From positions 62,001 through 126,000 of the forward strand of contig NZ_JAWLAR010000012.1 of the NCBI RefSeq assembly GCF_041395345.1: a stretch of DNA of 64,000 nucleotides. Direction: 5' to 3'. The notes beneath the pieces were generated by a model. That model was not told the origin of the DNA and did not search any database. It saw only the letters and a program-made list of their open reading frames with translations. The position numbers and the translations under genes were made by a program. This document shows positions 16,937 to 28,498 of the stretch, piece by piece. Each line of letters begins with the position of its first letter. Positions within the stretch are counted from its first letter, which is position 1. The stretch comes from Dokdonella sp041395345. GTDB taxonomy: Bacteria > Pseudomonadota > Gammaproteobacteria > Xanthomonadales > Rhodanobacteraceae.

Positions 16937-18982
16937 TCAGGCGGCAATTCGCGTGAACAGCCACCACGATCCGCCGAGCAGCAGGATCAGGCCGAGGATC
17001 ATCGCGAACGCATAGTGGTAGAGATAGCCGGACTGGACTCGCCGCACGATGGCCGAGAGCTGGTCGATCAGGCTGGCGGATCCGTCAATGGCGCCATCAA
17101 TCAGGCCAGCGTCACCGCCGCGCCAGAGGCCGCGGCCAAGCTTGATGCCGCCACGCGCAAACACTGCCTGGTAAAGATTGTCGACCCAATACTTGTTCGA
17201 CAGCATGTTGTAGACCGGTCGCAATGCGGCCTGCGCCTTGTCGGCAATGCCGGGATTGATCAGCCAGATGTAGGTTGCCGTGACAAAGCCGGCCACGGCG
17301 ATCCAGAACGGCGGCGCCATCACTCCGTGCAAGACAAAGGCCGTGGCGCCGTGGAAGTCCTTGCCAAGTTCGCCGAGCACGTCGTTTGCATCGCGCACGA
17401 AGATCGCATTGCCGAAGTAGTCGCCGAACAGCATCGGGCCGATGGTCAAGCCACCGATCAGGATGGACGGAATCGCAAGCAGGATCAGCGGAACCGTGAC
17501 GACCCAGGGTGATTCGTGCGGCGCGTGCACGAGTTGGCCCGGTTCATGGTGGGCGTGGTCATCATGGCCGTGATGCTGCTTCAGCGGATCGACCGTGAAG
17601 CGCTCCTTGCCGTGGAAGGTCATGTAGAGCAGGCGGAAGCTGTAGAGCGCCGTGACAAAGACGCCGACCAGCACACAGAAATAGGCATAACCGGCACCGG
17701 CGCGATGCGACTCGTGCACCGCCTCGATGATCGCATCCTTGGAAAAGAACCCGGCAAAGAACGGGGCACCGGCCAGGGCCAGCGAGCCAATCCACATCGT
17801 GATCCAGGTGATCGGCATGTACTTGCGCAGGCCGCCCATGTGGCGCATGTCCTGCTCGTGGTGCATGGCGATAATGACCGAACCTGCCCCAAGGAACAGG
17901 AGCGCCTTGAAGAAAGCATGGGTCATAAGATGGAACACGCCGGCCGAATAGGCCGACACGCCCAGCGCAACCGTCATGTAGCCAAGCTGCGAGAGGGTCG
18001 AATAGGCGACCACGCGCTTGATGTCGTTCTGCACGATGCCGATCAGACCGGTGAACAGGGCCGTGGTGGCGCCGATCACGAGAACAAAGGTCAGTGCAGT
18101 GTCGCTGAGCTCGAACAGCGGCGACATGCGAGCGACCATGAAGATGCCCGCAGTAACCATGGTGGCCGCATGGATCAGGGCGGAAATCGGGGTCGGGCCT
18201 TCCATCGAGTCAGGTAGCCACACGTGCAGCGGCACCTGCGCGGACTTGCCCATCGCGCCGATGAACAGACAGACGCAAACGATGGTCGCGACTTGCCAGG
18301 GATGACCGGCAATCAACTCGACCGAGCGCGCGCCCATGTCGACCGCCGGATCCTGCGCGTAGGCGAACACCGTGGCGTAGTCGAGCGAGCCGCCAAACCA
18401 CATCAGCACGCCGGCAATGCCGAGCAGAAACCCGAAATCACCGACGCGATTGACCAGGAAGGCCTTCATGTTGGCGAAGATCGCGCTCGGGCGCTTGAAC
18501 CAGAATCCGATCAGCAGGTAGGACACCAGGCCCACCGCTTCCCAGCCGAAGAACAGCTGCAGGAAGTTGTTGCTCATGACCAGCATCAGCATCGAGAAGG
18601 TGAACAGCGCGATGTAGCTGAAGAAGCGCTGGTAACCGTCATCCTCGGCCATGTAGCCGATGGTGTAGACATGGACCATCAGCGAAACAAAGGTGACCAC
18701 AACCATCATCATCGCGGTCAGGCGATCGATGAGGAAGCCAATATTGGCGCTGGTGCTGCCAATCTGGAACCAGGTGTAGACATTCTCATTGAAGACCTGC
18801 GCGCCACCCCAGACCAGCTCGTAAAGCACGTAGATCGACAGCGCGCAGCTCAAGCCGACACCGGCGATCGTCACGCTGTGGGCGCCGACTCGACCGATGC
18901 GCCTGCCGAACAGGCCGGCCAGCACGGCGCCGAACAGCGGGGCGAGGACAATCGTCAGCAGAATGGATTTGTCGAGCATCAT
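16937..18982 (-). CDS. nuoL: NADH-quinone oxidoreductase subunit L
   Basis: This is the largest antiporter-like subunit of complex I, about 681 aa, with the long lateral C-terminal helix of the family. Motifs are SVELIAGHPWQVATIVC, KSAQVPLHVWLPDSMEGPTP, HAATMVTAGIFMV and KRVVAYSTLSQLGYM. A His-rich cytoplasmic loop (HHGHDDHAHHEPG, near residue 480) is less typical. The start is ATG at 18982 after AGGG; a TTG at 18985 is also in frame. The nuoK stop lies right upstream. Confidence 0.97.
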   Translation of the reverse strand: MMLDKSILLTIVLAPLFGAVLAGLFGRRIGRVGAHSVTIAGVGLSCALSIYVLYELVWGGAQVFNENVYTWFQIGSTSANIGFLIDRLTAMMMVVVTFVSLMVHVYTIGYMAEDDGYQRFFSYIALFTFSMLMLVMSNNFLQLFFGWEAVGLVSYLLIGFWFKRPSAIFANMKAFLVNRVGDFGFLLGIAGVLMWFGGSLDYATVFAYAQDPAVDMGARSVELIAGHPWQVATIVCVCLFIGAMGKSAQVPLHVWLPDSMEGPTPISALIHAATMVTAGIFMVARMSPLFELSDTALTFVLVIGATTALFTGLIGIVQNDIKRVVAYSTLSQLGYMTVALGVSAYSAGVFHLMTHAFFKALLFLGAGSVIIAMHHEQDMRHMGGLRKYMPITWITMWIGSLALAGAPFFAGFFSKDAIIEAVHESHRAGAGYAYFCVLVGVFVTALYSFRLLYMTFHGKERFTVDPLKQHHGHDDHAHHEPGQLVHAPHESPWVVTVPLILLAIPSILIGGLTIGPMLFGDYFGNAIFVRDANDVLGELGKDFHGATAFVLHGVMAPPFWIAVAGFVTATYIWLINPGIADKAQAALRPVYNMLSNKYWVDNLYQAVFARGGIKLGRGLWRGGDAGLIDGAIDGSASLIDQLSAIVRRVQSGYLYHYAFAMILGLILLLGGSWWLFTRIAA

Positions 18983-18985
18983 CAA

Positions 18986-19291
18986 TCAACCCTTGAGACT
19001 GTCGATGTCGGTCACGTCGATGGTCGCGCGATTGCGGAACAGGACGACGAGGATGGCCAGACCGATTGCAGCTTCCGCCGCAGCCACGGTAAGGATGAAG
19101 AACACGAAGACCTGCCCCGACGGATCTCCGAGGAATCGCGAAAACGCTATGAAGTTCGTGTTGACAGCGAGCAGCATGAGCTCGATGCACATGAGCAACA
19201 CGATGACGTTCTTGCGGTTGATGAAGACGCCGGCCACGGCGATGCAGAAGAGGATCGCCGCCAGGGTGAGGAAGTGCGCCAGTGTGATCAT
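18986..19291 (-). CDS. nuoK: NADH-quinone oxidoreductase subunit K
   Basis: This small membrane subunit of complex I has 101 aa and three helices. It contains the conserved buried Glu residues in LLMCIELMLLAVNTNF and VAAAEAAIGLAILVVL. Its ATG overlaps the nuoJ stop by four bases, so the genes are translationally coupled. Confidence 0.97.
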   Translation of the reverse strand: MITLAHFLTLAAILFCIAVAGVFINRKNVIVLLMCIELMLLAVNTNFIAFSRFLGDPSGQVFVFFILTVAAAEAAIGLAILVVLFRNRATIDVTDIDSLKG

Positions 19292-19902
19292 GGTGTCGCG
19301 TCCCCTTTCTTCACCGCATCCATCTTGACCAGGCGGATGCGATCTTCACGCTTGACCATGACCTGACGTGCGGGATTCTGCGACTTGATGCCACTGCGCT
19401 TGCGCAGGGTCAACGGGATCGCGGCGATCAGACCGACGGTCAGGATCAGGGCAGCCACCTCGAATGGCAGCAGGAAATCACGGAACAGGGTGCGGCCGAG
19501 CCAACCCATGTTGGTCATGCCGGCCAGGGCAGCCGGGTCATCGTTTGGCGCCATCTGCAAGGTACGCACGCCGATCATCATCAGCATTTCGACCAGCATG
19601 ACCACGGCCACGACGATTCCAACCGGGAGGAAGCGGACAAAGCCTTCGCGCACCGGCGCGAAATCGACGTCGAGCATCATGACGACGAACAGGAACAGCA
19701 CCATGACTGCACCGACGTAGACCAGTACAAGTGCGACAGCGAGAAATTCTGCCTGCGCGAGCAACCAGACGCAGGCCATCGAAAAGAAGGTCAGCACCAG
19801 GTTCAAGGCAGCCACGACCGGATTCTTCACGCTGATCACGGCCAGCGCGGCCAGCGCGGCGACCGCGGCGAAGAAATAGAAGCAGACCAGTTCAAATGTC
19901 AT
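19288..19902 (-). CDS. nuoJ: NADH-quinone oxidoreductase subunit J
   Basis: This complex I membrane subunit is 204 aa with five predicted membrane helices. The conserved core is FLAVALVLVYVGAVMVLFLF. The soluble C-terminal tail (RQVMVKREDRIRLVKMDAV) is basic and longer than in E. coli. It follows nuoI with an 18-base gap and overlaps nuoK by four bases. Confidence 0.96.
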   Translation of the reverse strand: MTFELVCFYFFAAVAALAALAVISVKNPVVAALNLVLTFFSMACVWLLAQAEFLAVALVLVYVGAVMVLFLFVVMMLDVDFAPVREGFVRFLPVGIVVAVVMLVEMLMMIGVRTLQMAPNDDPAALAGMTNMGWLGRTLFRDFLLPFEVAALILTVGLIAAIPLTLRKRSGIKSQNPARQVMVKREDRIRLVKMDAVKKGDATP

Positions 19903-19920
19903 TGGATTCTCCGTGTCTGC

Positions 19921-20409
19921 TCATCGGAATGCCGCATCCTGGGCACGCGCTGCAGCAATCTCGCCCTCGTAGCGATCACCAATGGCGAGCAGCTGGATCT
20001 TGTTGACCACGTTCTCGCCGCGCTGCTCGAAGTGGTATTCGTGCAGGTGGGTTTCGACGATCGAATCGACCGGGCAGGATTCCTCGCAGAACCCGCAAAA
20101 GATGCACTTGAACAGGTCGATGTCATAGCGCGTCGTGCGCCGCGTACCATCCTCGCGCATTTCCGAATCGATGGTGATCGCCAGGGCCGGGCAAACCGCT
20201 TCGCATAGCTTGCAGGCAATGCAGCGTTCCTCGCCGTTGGGATAGCGGCGCAGTGCATGCAGGCCGCGGAAACGATTCGACTTCGGAATGTGCTCTTCCG
20301 GATAGCGCATCGTGTACTTGGGCTTGAACATGTAGCGAATGGTCAACCAGAGGCCGGCCAGCAGCTCCAGCAACAGCAGACTCTTGAAGTAGTGGATGAC
20401 TCTGTTCAT
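19921..20409 (-). CDS. nuoI: NADH-quinone oxidoreductase subunit I (2 x 4Fe-4S)
   Basis: This iron-sulfur subunit of the connecting arm (162 aa) carries clusters N6a and N6b. Two ferredoxin motifs are intact: CIACKLCEAVCPALAI and CIFCGFCEESCPVDSI. An N-terminal amphipathic segment (YFKSLLLLELLAGLWLTI) docks to the membrane. It follows nuoH by 25 bases. Confidence 0.98.
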   Translation of the reverse strand: MNRVIHYFKSLLLLELLAGLWLTIRYMFKPKYTMRYPEEHIPKSNRFRGLHALRRYPNGEERCIACKLCEAVCPALAITIDSEMREDGTRRTTRYDIDLFKCIFCGFCEESCPVDSIVETHLHEYHFEQRGENVVNKIQLLAIGDRYEGEIAAARAQDAAFR

Positions 20410-20434
20410 GAGTAGATTCGGATTCCTTGCTTGC

Positions 20435-21505
20435 TCATGCGCCGATCGTGACGAGGCCGAAGTACTTCAGGCAGGCCGCGACGATCACCCAGGCGATCGT
20501 GATCGGAATGAACACCTTCCAGCCCAGGCGCATGATCTGGTCGTATCGGTAGCGTGGGAACGAAGCGCGGAACCACAGATAGAAGAAGCTGAAGAAGAAT
20601 GCCTTGGCGAAGGTCCACTGCCAGCCGCCCTTCCAGATCCAGTCGATCCACGGCACGTCGGCCGTGATCCAGCCCTGGAATGGACTGAGCCAGCCGCCGA
20701 AGAACAGGACGGCGGCCAGGAAGGCGATCAGGATCATGTTTGCGTATTCGGCAAGGAAGAAGATCGCGAATGCCGAACCGGAGTACTCGACGTGGAAGCC
20801 GGCGACGATTTCTGACTCGCCCTCGGCCACATCGAAGGGTGCGCGATTGGTCTCGGCGACACCCGAGATGAAGTAGATGATGAATACCGGGAACAGCGGC
20901 AACCAGTACCAGTCGAAGAATCCCATGCTTCCCTGTTGCGCGAGCACGATATCGGTCAGGTTGAGGCTGCCGGTAAGGATCATCACGCAAACCAGGGCAA
21001 AGCCCATGGCGATTTCGTAGGAGACTGTCTGCGCCGCCGCACGCATTGCGCCGAGCATCGCGTAGCGCGAGTTCGATGCCCAGCCCGCGAGGATGATGCC
21101 GTAGACACCGAGCGAGGTCATCGCCAGCAAAAGCAGCAGACCGACGTTGACGTTGGCCAGTACCAGGCCGGCATCGAATGGAATCACCGACCACGCCGCA
21201 AATGCCGGCACCAGCGCAATCATCGGCGCCAGGAAATAGAGGGTCTTGTTCGCATTGGCCGGAAGAACAACTTCCTTGAACAGCAGCTTGAAGACATCCG
21301 CGAATGCCTGCAGCAGGCCGAACGGGCCGATCTGGTTCGGCCCCATGCGCACATGCATCCAGCCGATGACCTTGCGTTCCCAGTACACGAACATGGCCAC
21401 CGCGATGATCACCGGAACGGCAATCGCGAGGATCTTCAGAACGATCCAGAGGGTCATTCCGGTGTCGCCGTAGCCAAGCAGGCTGTCGCGCATCGTGTCG
21501 ATCAT
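20435..21505 (-). CDS. nuoH: NADH-quinone oxidoreductase subunit H
   Basis: This membrane subunit forms most of the quinone-binding chamber of complex I, 356 aa with about eight or nine helices. Conserved stretches are RMGPNQIGPFGLLQAFAD, ISGVAETNRAPFDVAEGESE and FRASFPRYRYDQIMRLGWK. The ATG at 21505 overlaps the nuoG stop (ATGA). Confidence 0.98.
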   Translation of the reverse strand: MIDTMRDSLLGYGDTGMTLWIVLKILAIAVPVIIAVAMFVYWERKVIGWMHVRMGPNQIGPFGLLQAFADVFKLLFKEVVLPANANKTLYFLAPMIALVPAFAAWSVIPFDAGLVLANVNVGLLLLLAMTSLGVYGIILAGWASNSRYAMLGAMRAAAQTVSYEIAMGFALVCVMILTGSLNLTDIVLAQQGSMGFFDWYWLPLFPVFIIYFISGVAETNRAPFDVAEGESEIVAGFHVEYSGSAFAIFFLAEYANMILIAFLAAVLFFGGWLSPFQGWITADVPWIDWIWKGGWQWTFAKAFFFSFFYLWFRASFPRYRYDQIMRLGWKVFIPITIAWVIVAACLKYFGLVTIGA

Positions 21506-23847
21506 GCCGCGGCCCTCGCAATCCTGAGCAACGCGCCATGGGCAGGAAGCTTGGCGACTTCCGCATACCCCGCTTCGATCCAGGCCGCACCTTCAGGCAC
21601 GGCCGCGTCCAGCCGCACGGCAAGCGGTGTTTTCTCGACCCAAGCCTGATCGCCATTCTCGAAGCCGAGCGACGCCGCATCGGCAGGGTTCAGGGAAACC
21701 ATTGCACCACGTGTCAACGGATGCGCATTGAGTGATGCCGAGCGACGCAGTACGGCATCGGCACGATAGATGGCAGTCGTGGCGATACGCTCGAACAGCC
21801 CCTTCTGCGCCGGCTCGGACTTGCGATCACCCGGTTCGGCCCTTGCTGCCTGCACCTTGACCATGCGCTCACGCACTTCGGCGATCTCGGTAAAGCCGAA
21901 CCCTTCAAGCGCCAGCGCGGAGCCGAGCGCTCGCAGGACTCTCCATCCCTGTCGCGCTTCACCCGGCAGCTTCGAACCGGCCGCCACGCATTGCACGACA
22001 CCGTCGATATTCGTGTAGCTGGCATCGATCTCGGGCGGAAGTCCTATCGGCAGGATCGCATGCGCGGTGTTGCGCACGTTTTCGCCCGCATAGGCACCGA
22101 TATGCAAATGAAAATCCGCCTTGGCGCAAGCTTGGTCGAATGCCGCCGGCGTGGCGAAATCTGCCGAGCCAGCATGATAGACAACCAGGGTCTTCGGCGG
22201 ATTCGCGATCATTGCGGCGGCCGCCCGACCCCCCTTCTGCGGCAGACAACCTGCATCGGACAGGCCGATGGCGTTTGCGCCAGAAGGTATCTCGTTGTAG
22301 CCGGCGCCCGTGGCGCGTGCGATGAACCTTGCCGCCGCGCGCAACCAGGCGGCCTCGGCGTGTTGCAGCGCCGATTCGCCAAGGATGATTGCCGCAGCGC
22401 CGGAATCGGACAACAGCTTGATGATGGTCTGGGCGGATTCGCTGGTTTCAGCCCGGGATAGTTCGCTGGCCAGCGCCGATGACGCCGGAAGCTTGCCGGC
22501 GTCATTGGCCGCCCTTGCCAGACCCAGCAGGCGACCGACCATCGCGCCAGGCGCAACGATCTGCTTGCCGGCCAATTTGAAGTTGAAATCGAAATCGAGC
22601 GGGTTGACGACGTGGACTTTGGCGCCCGCGTTCACGGCCTTTCGCAGACGGTGGTTGAGCAGCGGGATTTCATGGCGCGGATTGCAGCCAATCAACAGGA
22701 CAGCCTCGGCTTTTTCAATGTCCGCGAATGGCGTTTCGAACGCGCTCGCATGTGGTGCATCGGAGAAATCACTCTGGCGCAGGCGATGGTCGATGTCATC
22801 GCTGCCAAGTCCGCGCACCAGCTGCGCAAGCAGGAACCCTTCCTCGCTTGAAGCCAGTGGCGCGACCAGGGCACCGAGCTCGGCACCCGCCTTGCGCAGA
22901 TGTTCGGCAACGAACGCCATGGCGTCGGTCCAGCTCGTCGCCACAAGCTTGCCGTCCTTGCGGATCATCGGTGTTGTCGCGCGGTCGGCGGATCGCAGAC
23001 CCTCGTGGCTGTAGCGATCGCGATCCGACAACCAGCATTCGTTGACCGACTCGTTGTCTCGCGGCACCGTACGCAACACCTCACCGCGGCGCGTATGCAG
23101 CCACAGGTTCGAGCCAAGCGCATCGTGGTAGCCGATCGATTCGCGCGCGATCAGTTCCCAGGCGCGCGCCTTGAAACGGAATGGCTTGTTGGTCAGCGCG
23201 CCAACCGGGCAGACGTCGATGACGTTGCCGGAAAGTTCGCTCATCAGCGGCTTGCCGACATAGGTGCCGATCTGCAGGCGTTCGCCGCGTTCCATGCCGC
23301 CTAGCTCGTAGGTGCCCGCCACTTCGGCCATGACGCGCACACAACGCGTGCACTGGATGCAGCGGGTCATTTCTGTTTCGACCAGCGGACCGAGGTTTTC
23401 ATCGGCGATCGTGCGCTTGCGTTCGACGAAGCGGCTGACCGAGCGCCCATAGCCCATCGAGAGATCCTGCAACTCGCATTCGCCTCCCTGATCGCATATC
23501 GGGCAATCCAGCGGATGGTTGATCAGCAGGAACTCCATCACGTTGCGCTGCGCGGACAGTGCGCGCTGCGACTGGGTCTGGATCTTCATGCCGTCGGCTA
23601 CCGGCGTGGCGCAAGCCGGCTGCGGCTTCGGCATCGGCCGGCCACCCATCTCGACTTCGACCATGCACATGCGGCAGTTCGCGGCGATCGCGAGTTTTTC
23701 GTGGTAGCAGAAACGCGGAATCGGGATACCGAGGCGGTCAGCCGCCTGGATGATCATCGAACCCTTCGGCGCAAACGTCTGCTTGCCGTCGATCTCGATG
23801 GTGACGTGATCGGGCGGGACGTCGGCCTTGATCGGCTGGGCGCTCAT
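21502..23847 (-). CDS. nuoG: NADH-quinone oxidoreductase subunit G
   Basis: This large iron-sulfur subunit of the peripheral arm is 781 aa. The N-terminal 2Fe-2S domain has FCYHEKLAIAANCRMC, followed by the His/Cys 4Fe-4S motif HPLDCPICDQGGEC and two further 4Fe-4S motifs (CIQCTRCVRV, then VIDVCPVGAL). The remaining part is a molybdopterin-oxidoreductase-like fold without cofactor. The ATG at 23847 has AGGAG upstream. Unlike the rest of the operon, it is separated from nuoF by about 145 bases containing a heptad repeat element. Confidence 0.98.
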   Translation of the reverse strand: MSAQPIKADVPPDHVTIEIDGKQTFAPKGSMIIQAADRLGIPIPRFCYHEKLAIAANCRMCMVEVEMGGRPMPKPQPACATPVADGMKIQTQSQRALSAQRNVMEFLLINHPLDCPICDQGGECELQDLSMGYGRSVSRFVERKRTIADENLGPLVETEMTRCIQCTRCVRVMAEVAGTYELGGMERGERLQIGTYVGKPLMSELSGNVIDVCPVGALTNKPFRFKARAWELIARESIGYHDALGSNLWLHTRRGEVLRTVPRDNESVNECWLSDRDRYSHEGLRSADRATTPMIRKDGKLVATSWTDAMAFVAEHLRKAGAELGALVAPLASSEEGFLLAQLVRGLGSDDIDHRLRQSDFSDAPHASAFETPFADIEKAEAVLLIGCNPRHEIPLLNHRLRKAVNAGAKVHVVNPLDFDFNFKLAGKQIVAPGAMVGRLLGLARAANDAGKLPASSALASELSRAETSESAQTIIKLLSDSGAAAIILGESALQHAEAAWLRAAARFIARATGAGYNEIPSGANAIGLSDAGCLPQKGGRAAAAMIANPPKTLVVYHAGSADFATPAAFDQACAKADFHLHIGAYAGENVRNTAHAILPIGLPPEIDASYTNIDGVVQCVAAGSKLPGEARQGWRVLRALGSALALEGFGFTEIAEVRERMVKVQAARAEPGDRKSEPAQKGLFERIATTAIYRADAVLRRSASLNAHPLTRGAMVSLNPADAASLGFENGDQAWVEKTPLAVRLDAAVPEGAAWIEAGYAEVAKLPAHGALLRIARAAA

Positions 23848-23875
23848 GGGTTGGCTCCTGTGGGAGCCGGGATTG

Positions 23876-23972
23876 ATTTACGGCACGGGAATCGGGATTC
23901 GGGATTCGGGATTCGAAAAATCGCCGCGAACCGCTCCAGCGAATCTCGAATCTCGAATTCCCAATCCCAAGT
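23876..23972. repeat. Heptad inverted-repeat element between nuoF and nuoG
   Basis: Units GGGAATC/GGGATTC repeat at about 23886-23914, with inverted units (GAATCTCGAATCTCG then AATTCCCAATCCC) at about 23940-23968. It fills the gap between two genes that usually nearly touch. Confidence 0.75.
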
Positions 23973-23992
23973 CGTGAGCACAGCGAACGACA

Positions 23993-25306
23993 TCATGCTG
24001 CAGCCTCCATCGAAGCTTCGACCATCGATCGCCCGTGGGTAATGAAATACTCGAACTCGTGCCAGTAATGACGCAGGAAACCCTGGACCGGCCATGCGGC
24101 GGCTTCGCCGAACGCGCAGATGGTGTGGCCTTCGATCTGGCCGGCGGCGGCTTTCAGGGTGTCGAGATCGCCAATCTGCGCCTTGCCTTCGACGATGCGC
24201 GTCAGCATGCGGTACATCCAGCCGGTGCCTTCGCGGCAAGGCGTGCACTGACCGCAGGATTCGGCGTAGTAGAAGCGCGCGATGCGCTGGCAGGCGCGCA
24301 CCATGCAGGTGCTTTCGTCCATGACGATGACCGCCCCCGAACCGAGGCCCGAACCGGCCTTCTGGATCGCGTCGTAATCCATCGTGATGGCCATCATCGT
24401 TTCACCGGGCAATACCGGCATCGACGAGCCACCGGGAATCACCGCCTTGATCTTCGCGCCGTTGCGCATGCCGCCGGCCATTTCCAGCAGATCGGCGAAC
24501 GGCGTGCCCAATGGAATCTCGTAGTTGCCGGGTCGGGCGACATGGCCGGAGACAGAGAAAATCTTCGGTCCACCGTTGTTCGGCTTGCCGACATTGAGAA
24601 ACCAGTCGGCGCCCTTGCGCAGGATCGCCGGCACCGAGGCGTAGGTCTCGGTATTGTTGATCGTGGTCGGCTTTCCGTACAGACCGAAATTGGCCGGGAA
24701 CGGGGGCTTGAATCGCGGCTGCCCCTTCTTGCCCTCAAGCGACTCCATCATCGCGGTCTCTTCGCCGCAGATGTAGGCGCCGGCACCGAGGGCAGTGTGG
24801 ATATCGACATCGATGCCGGAACCGCCGATGTCCTTGCCAAGCAGGCCGGCTTCGTAGGCCGCCTTCAGGGCCATCTCGAAATGTTCGTAGGGCTCGTGGT
24901 GGAACTCGCCGCGCAGGTAGTTGTAGGCCACCGTCGATCCGGTCGCGTAGCAGGCGATCGCAAGACCCTCGATGACCGAATGCGGATTGAAACGCAGGAT
25001 GTCGCGATCCTTGCAGGTGCCTGGCTCGGATTCGTCCGAGTTGCACAGGATGTATTTCTGTCCCGGCGCGTTGCGCGGCATGAACGACCATTTCAGACCG
25101 GTCGGGAAACCCGCACCGCCACGACCGCGCAGCGAACTGTTCTTGAGTTCGTCAATGATCGTGACCGGATCGGGCTTCTCGGCGAGGATCTTTTTCCATG
25201 CCTGGTAGCCATCGACCTTGAGGTAGTTGTCCAGCGTCCACGGCTGATCGAAATGCAGCGTGGTGTAGACGACCTGATGATCTTTTGGAGCGGGTCCGAA
25301 TGCCAT
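23993..25306 (-). CDS. nuoF: NADH-quinone oxidoreductase subunit F (NADH/FMN binding)
   Basis: This is the flavoprotein subunit where NADH is oxidised. From ATG at 25306 (MAFGPAPKDHQVVYT) it is 437 aa. The FMN/NADH glycine-rich motif is LRGRGGAGFPTGLKWSF, and the C-terminal 4Fe-4S motif is ESCGQCTPCREGTGWM with a later Cys in GHTICAFGEA. The frame is open upstream across nuoE and beyond, but that part is antisense-free noise overlapping nuoE in another frame. The start lies two bases after the nuoE stop. Confidence 0.98.
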   Translation of the reverse strand: MAFGPAPKDHQVVYTTLHFDQPWTLDNYLKVDGYQAWKKILAEKPDPVTIIDELKNSSLRGRGGAGFPTGLKWSFMPRNAPGQKYILCNSDESEPGTCKDRDILRFNPHSVIEGLAIACYATGSTVAYNYLRGEFHHEPYEHFEMALKAAYEAGLLGKDIGGSGIDVDIHTALGAGAYICGEETAMMESLEGKKGQPRFKPPFPANFGLYGKPTTINNTETYASVPAILRKGADWFLNVGKPNNGGPKIFSVSGHVARPGNYEIPLGTPFADLLEMAGGMRNGAKIKAVIPGGSSMPVLPGETMMAITMDYDAIQKAGSGLGSGAVIVMDESTCMVRACQRIARFYYAESCGQCTPCREGTGWMYRMLTRIVEGKAQIGDLDTLKAAAGQIEGHTICAFGEAAAWPVQGFLRHYWHEFEYFITHGRSMVEASMEAAA

Positions 25307-25308
25307 GG

Positions 25309-25836
25309 TTATTTCAGTCCGTCGAGGATCTTGTCGACTTTCTCGGTATCGAGGTTTTCGTGATAGTGGCCATTCACCACCATCATCGGCGCACCGCAAC
25401 AGGCGGCCAGGCATTCCTCTTCGCGCTTGAGGTAGATGCGACCGTCCGGCGTGCTTTCGCCGAGCTTCGTGCCCAGCTTCCTTTCGCAATGCCGCACGAG
25501 ATCCTCGGCGCCATTGAGCCAGCACGAAATGTTTGTGCAGATGGCGACGTTGTTGCGCCCCACCGGGCTGGTCTCGAACATCGAGTAGAAACTCGCCACC
25601 TCGAATGCCCAGACTTCCGGCAAATCGAGATATCGCGCCACCGCGACAATCAATTCGTCGGTCAGGAAGCCGCCATTCTGTTCCTGGGTCACGAACAGGC
25701 CCTGGATCAGCGCCGAGCGCTTGCGATCCGGCGGAAACTTCGCCACCCAGGCGTCGATATGCTGGCGCGTATGCGGCGTCAACGCCGCCATCGGATCGAC
25801 GTCCTTGATCTGGTTGTAGGTTCCGGTGGGTTTCAT
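25309..25836 (-). CDS. nuoE: NADH-quinone oxidoreductase subunit E (2Fe-2S)
   Basis: This thioredoxin-fold 2Fe-2S subunit carries cluster N1a, 175 aa. Cluster ligands are visible in CTNISCWLNGAEDL and ECLAACCGAPMM. The core motif is VARYLDLPEVWAFEVASFYS. The ATG at 25836 follows a heptad repeat arm (ATTCCCGGCTC) directly, and I see no convincing Shine-Dalgarno sequence in the bases between. Confidence 0.97.
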   Translation of the reverse strand: MKPTGTYNQIKDVDPMAALTPHTRQHIDAWVAKFPPDRKRSALIQGLFVTQEQNGGFLTDELIVAVARYLDLPEVWAFEVASFYSMFETSPVGRNNVAICTNISCWLNGAEDLVRHCERKLGTKLGESTPDGRIYLKREEECLAACCGAPMMVVNGHYHENLDTEKVDKILDGLK

Positions 25837-25845
25837 GGTTTGAGA

Positions 25846-25969
25846 GCCGGGAATCGAGAATTGGGAATCGAGAGTCGGAGAGCAGGAGCAGCGGCAACAG
25901 GGCGAACATCTTGGCGTGCAGGAAGGCCCGCGTTAACCATTCCCCATTCCCCATTCCCCATTCCCGTAC

Positions 25970-25973
<4 letters not shown>
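25846..25973. repeat. Heptad inverted-repeat element between nuoD and nuoE
   Basis: GGGAATCGAGAATTGGGAATCG at about 25853-25875 is paired with four inverted units (CATTCCC repeated) at about 25938-25966. The arms are separated by about 60 bases. It fills the nuoD-nuoE gap, where most relatives have little or no space. Confidence 0.78.
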
Positions 25974-27222
<1,249 letters not shown>

Positions 27223-27223
<1 letters not shown>

Positions 27224-27942
27224 TACTTGATCCCCGCTTCGCGCTCGGCGTTGGCCTGCTCGTAGCGCGAGTCGTCGCGGATCGTCCGCGGTACCAGCAC
27301 ACGCGGTTCAATGGACACGGGCTCGTAGACCACGCGCTTTTTTTCCGGATCGTAGCGGACTTCAACGTTGCCGATCAGCGGGAAATCCTTGCGGAAGGCG
27401 TGCCCGACAAAACCGTAGTCGGTGAGGATGCGGCGCAGATCCGGATGCCCCTCGAAAACGATGCCATAGAGATCAAAGGCTTCACGCTCGAACCAGTTCG
27501 TGCCAGGCCAGATGTCCACCAGTGAAGGCAATGCAGGGACATCATCATCCTCGCAGAAAGCACGCATGCGCAGCCGATGGTTGTTCTGCAGCGACAACAA
27601 ATGCACGACTACGGCGAAACGATGCCGGATATGGGTGTCGCGCGGCCGCTCGGCCCAGCTGAAGCGCCCTGCCCCCTTGCCTTCGACGCCGCGCGAAAAT
27701 CCTTCCGAGGAGACGTCGGTCGTGTCCCACTCGGTCTGGCCATGACTGAGATAGTCGACGCCACAGACATCGACGCAGAGATCGAAATCCAGTTCCACCT
27801 CGTCGCGCAGGCTGCGCGAGACACTGAGCCAGTTTTCAGGCAAGACTTCGATCGTCGTCTCACCCAGCGAGGTGCTGGTGCTGACAATCTTGTGGCCAAG
27901 CTTGACTTCGAGATGACGGGCCAGGGTTGCGGGTTCGCTCAT
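27223..27942 (-). CDS. nuoC: NADH-quinone oxidoreductase subunit C
   Basis: This is the 30-kDa-type subunit of the peripheral arm. From ATG at 27942 (MSEPATLARHLEVKLG), with GAGGA seven bases upstream, it is 239 aa. The signature is ERE(A)FDLYGIVFEGHPDLRR, followed by DYGFVGHAFRKDFPL. An alternative ATG at 27960 overlaps the nuoB end. nuoC and nuoD are separate genes here, not fused as in E. coli. Confidence 0.97.
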
Positions 27943-27949
27943 GCCGTCC

Positions 27950-28494
<545 letters not shown>

Positions 28495-28498
<4 letters not shown>

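Noticed and set aside
24439..24738. Small internal frame in nuoF
   Set aside because: Ser/Arg-rich shadow of nuoF.
23993..25954. One continuous minus-strand frame of 653 codons covering nuoF and nuoE
   Set aside because: The first 216 codons overlap nuoE in another frame and lack homology; nuoF starts at 25306 right after the nuoE stop.
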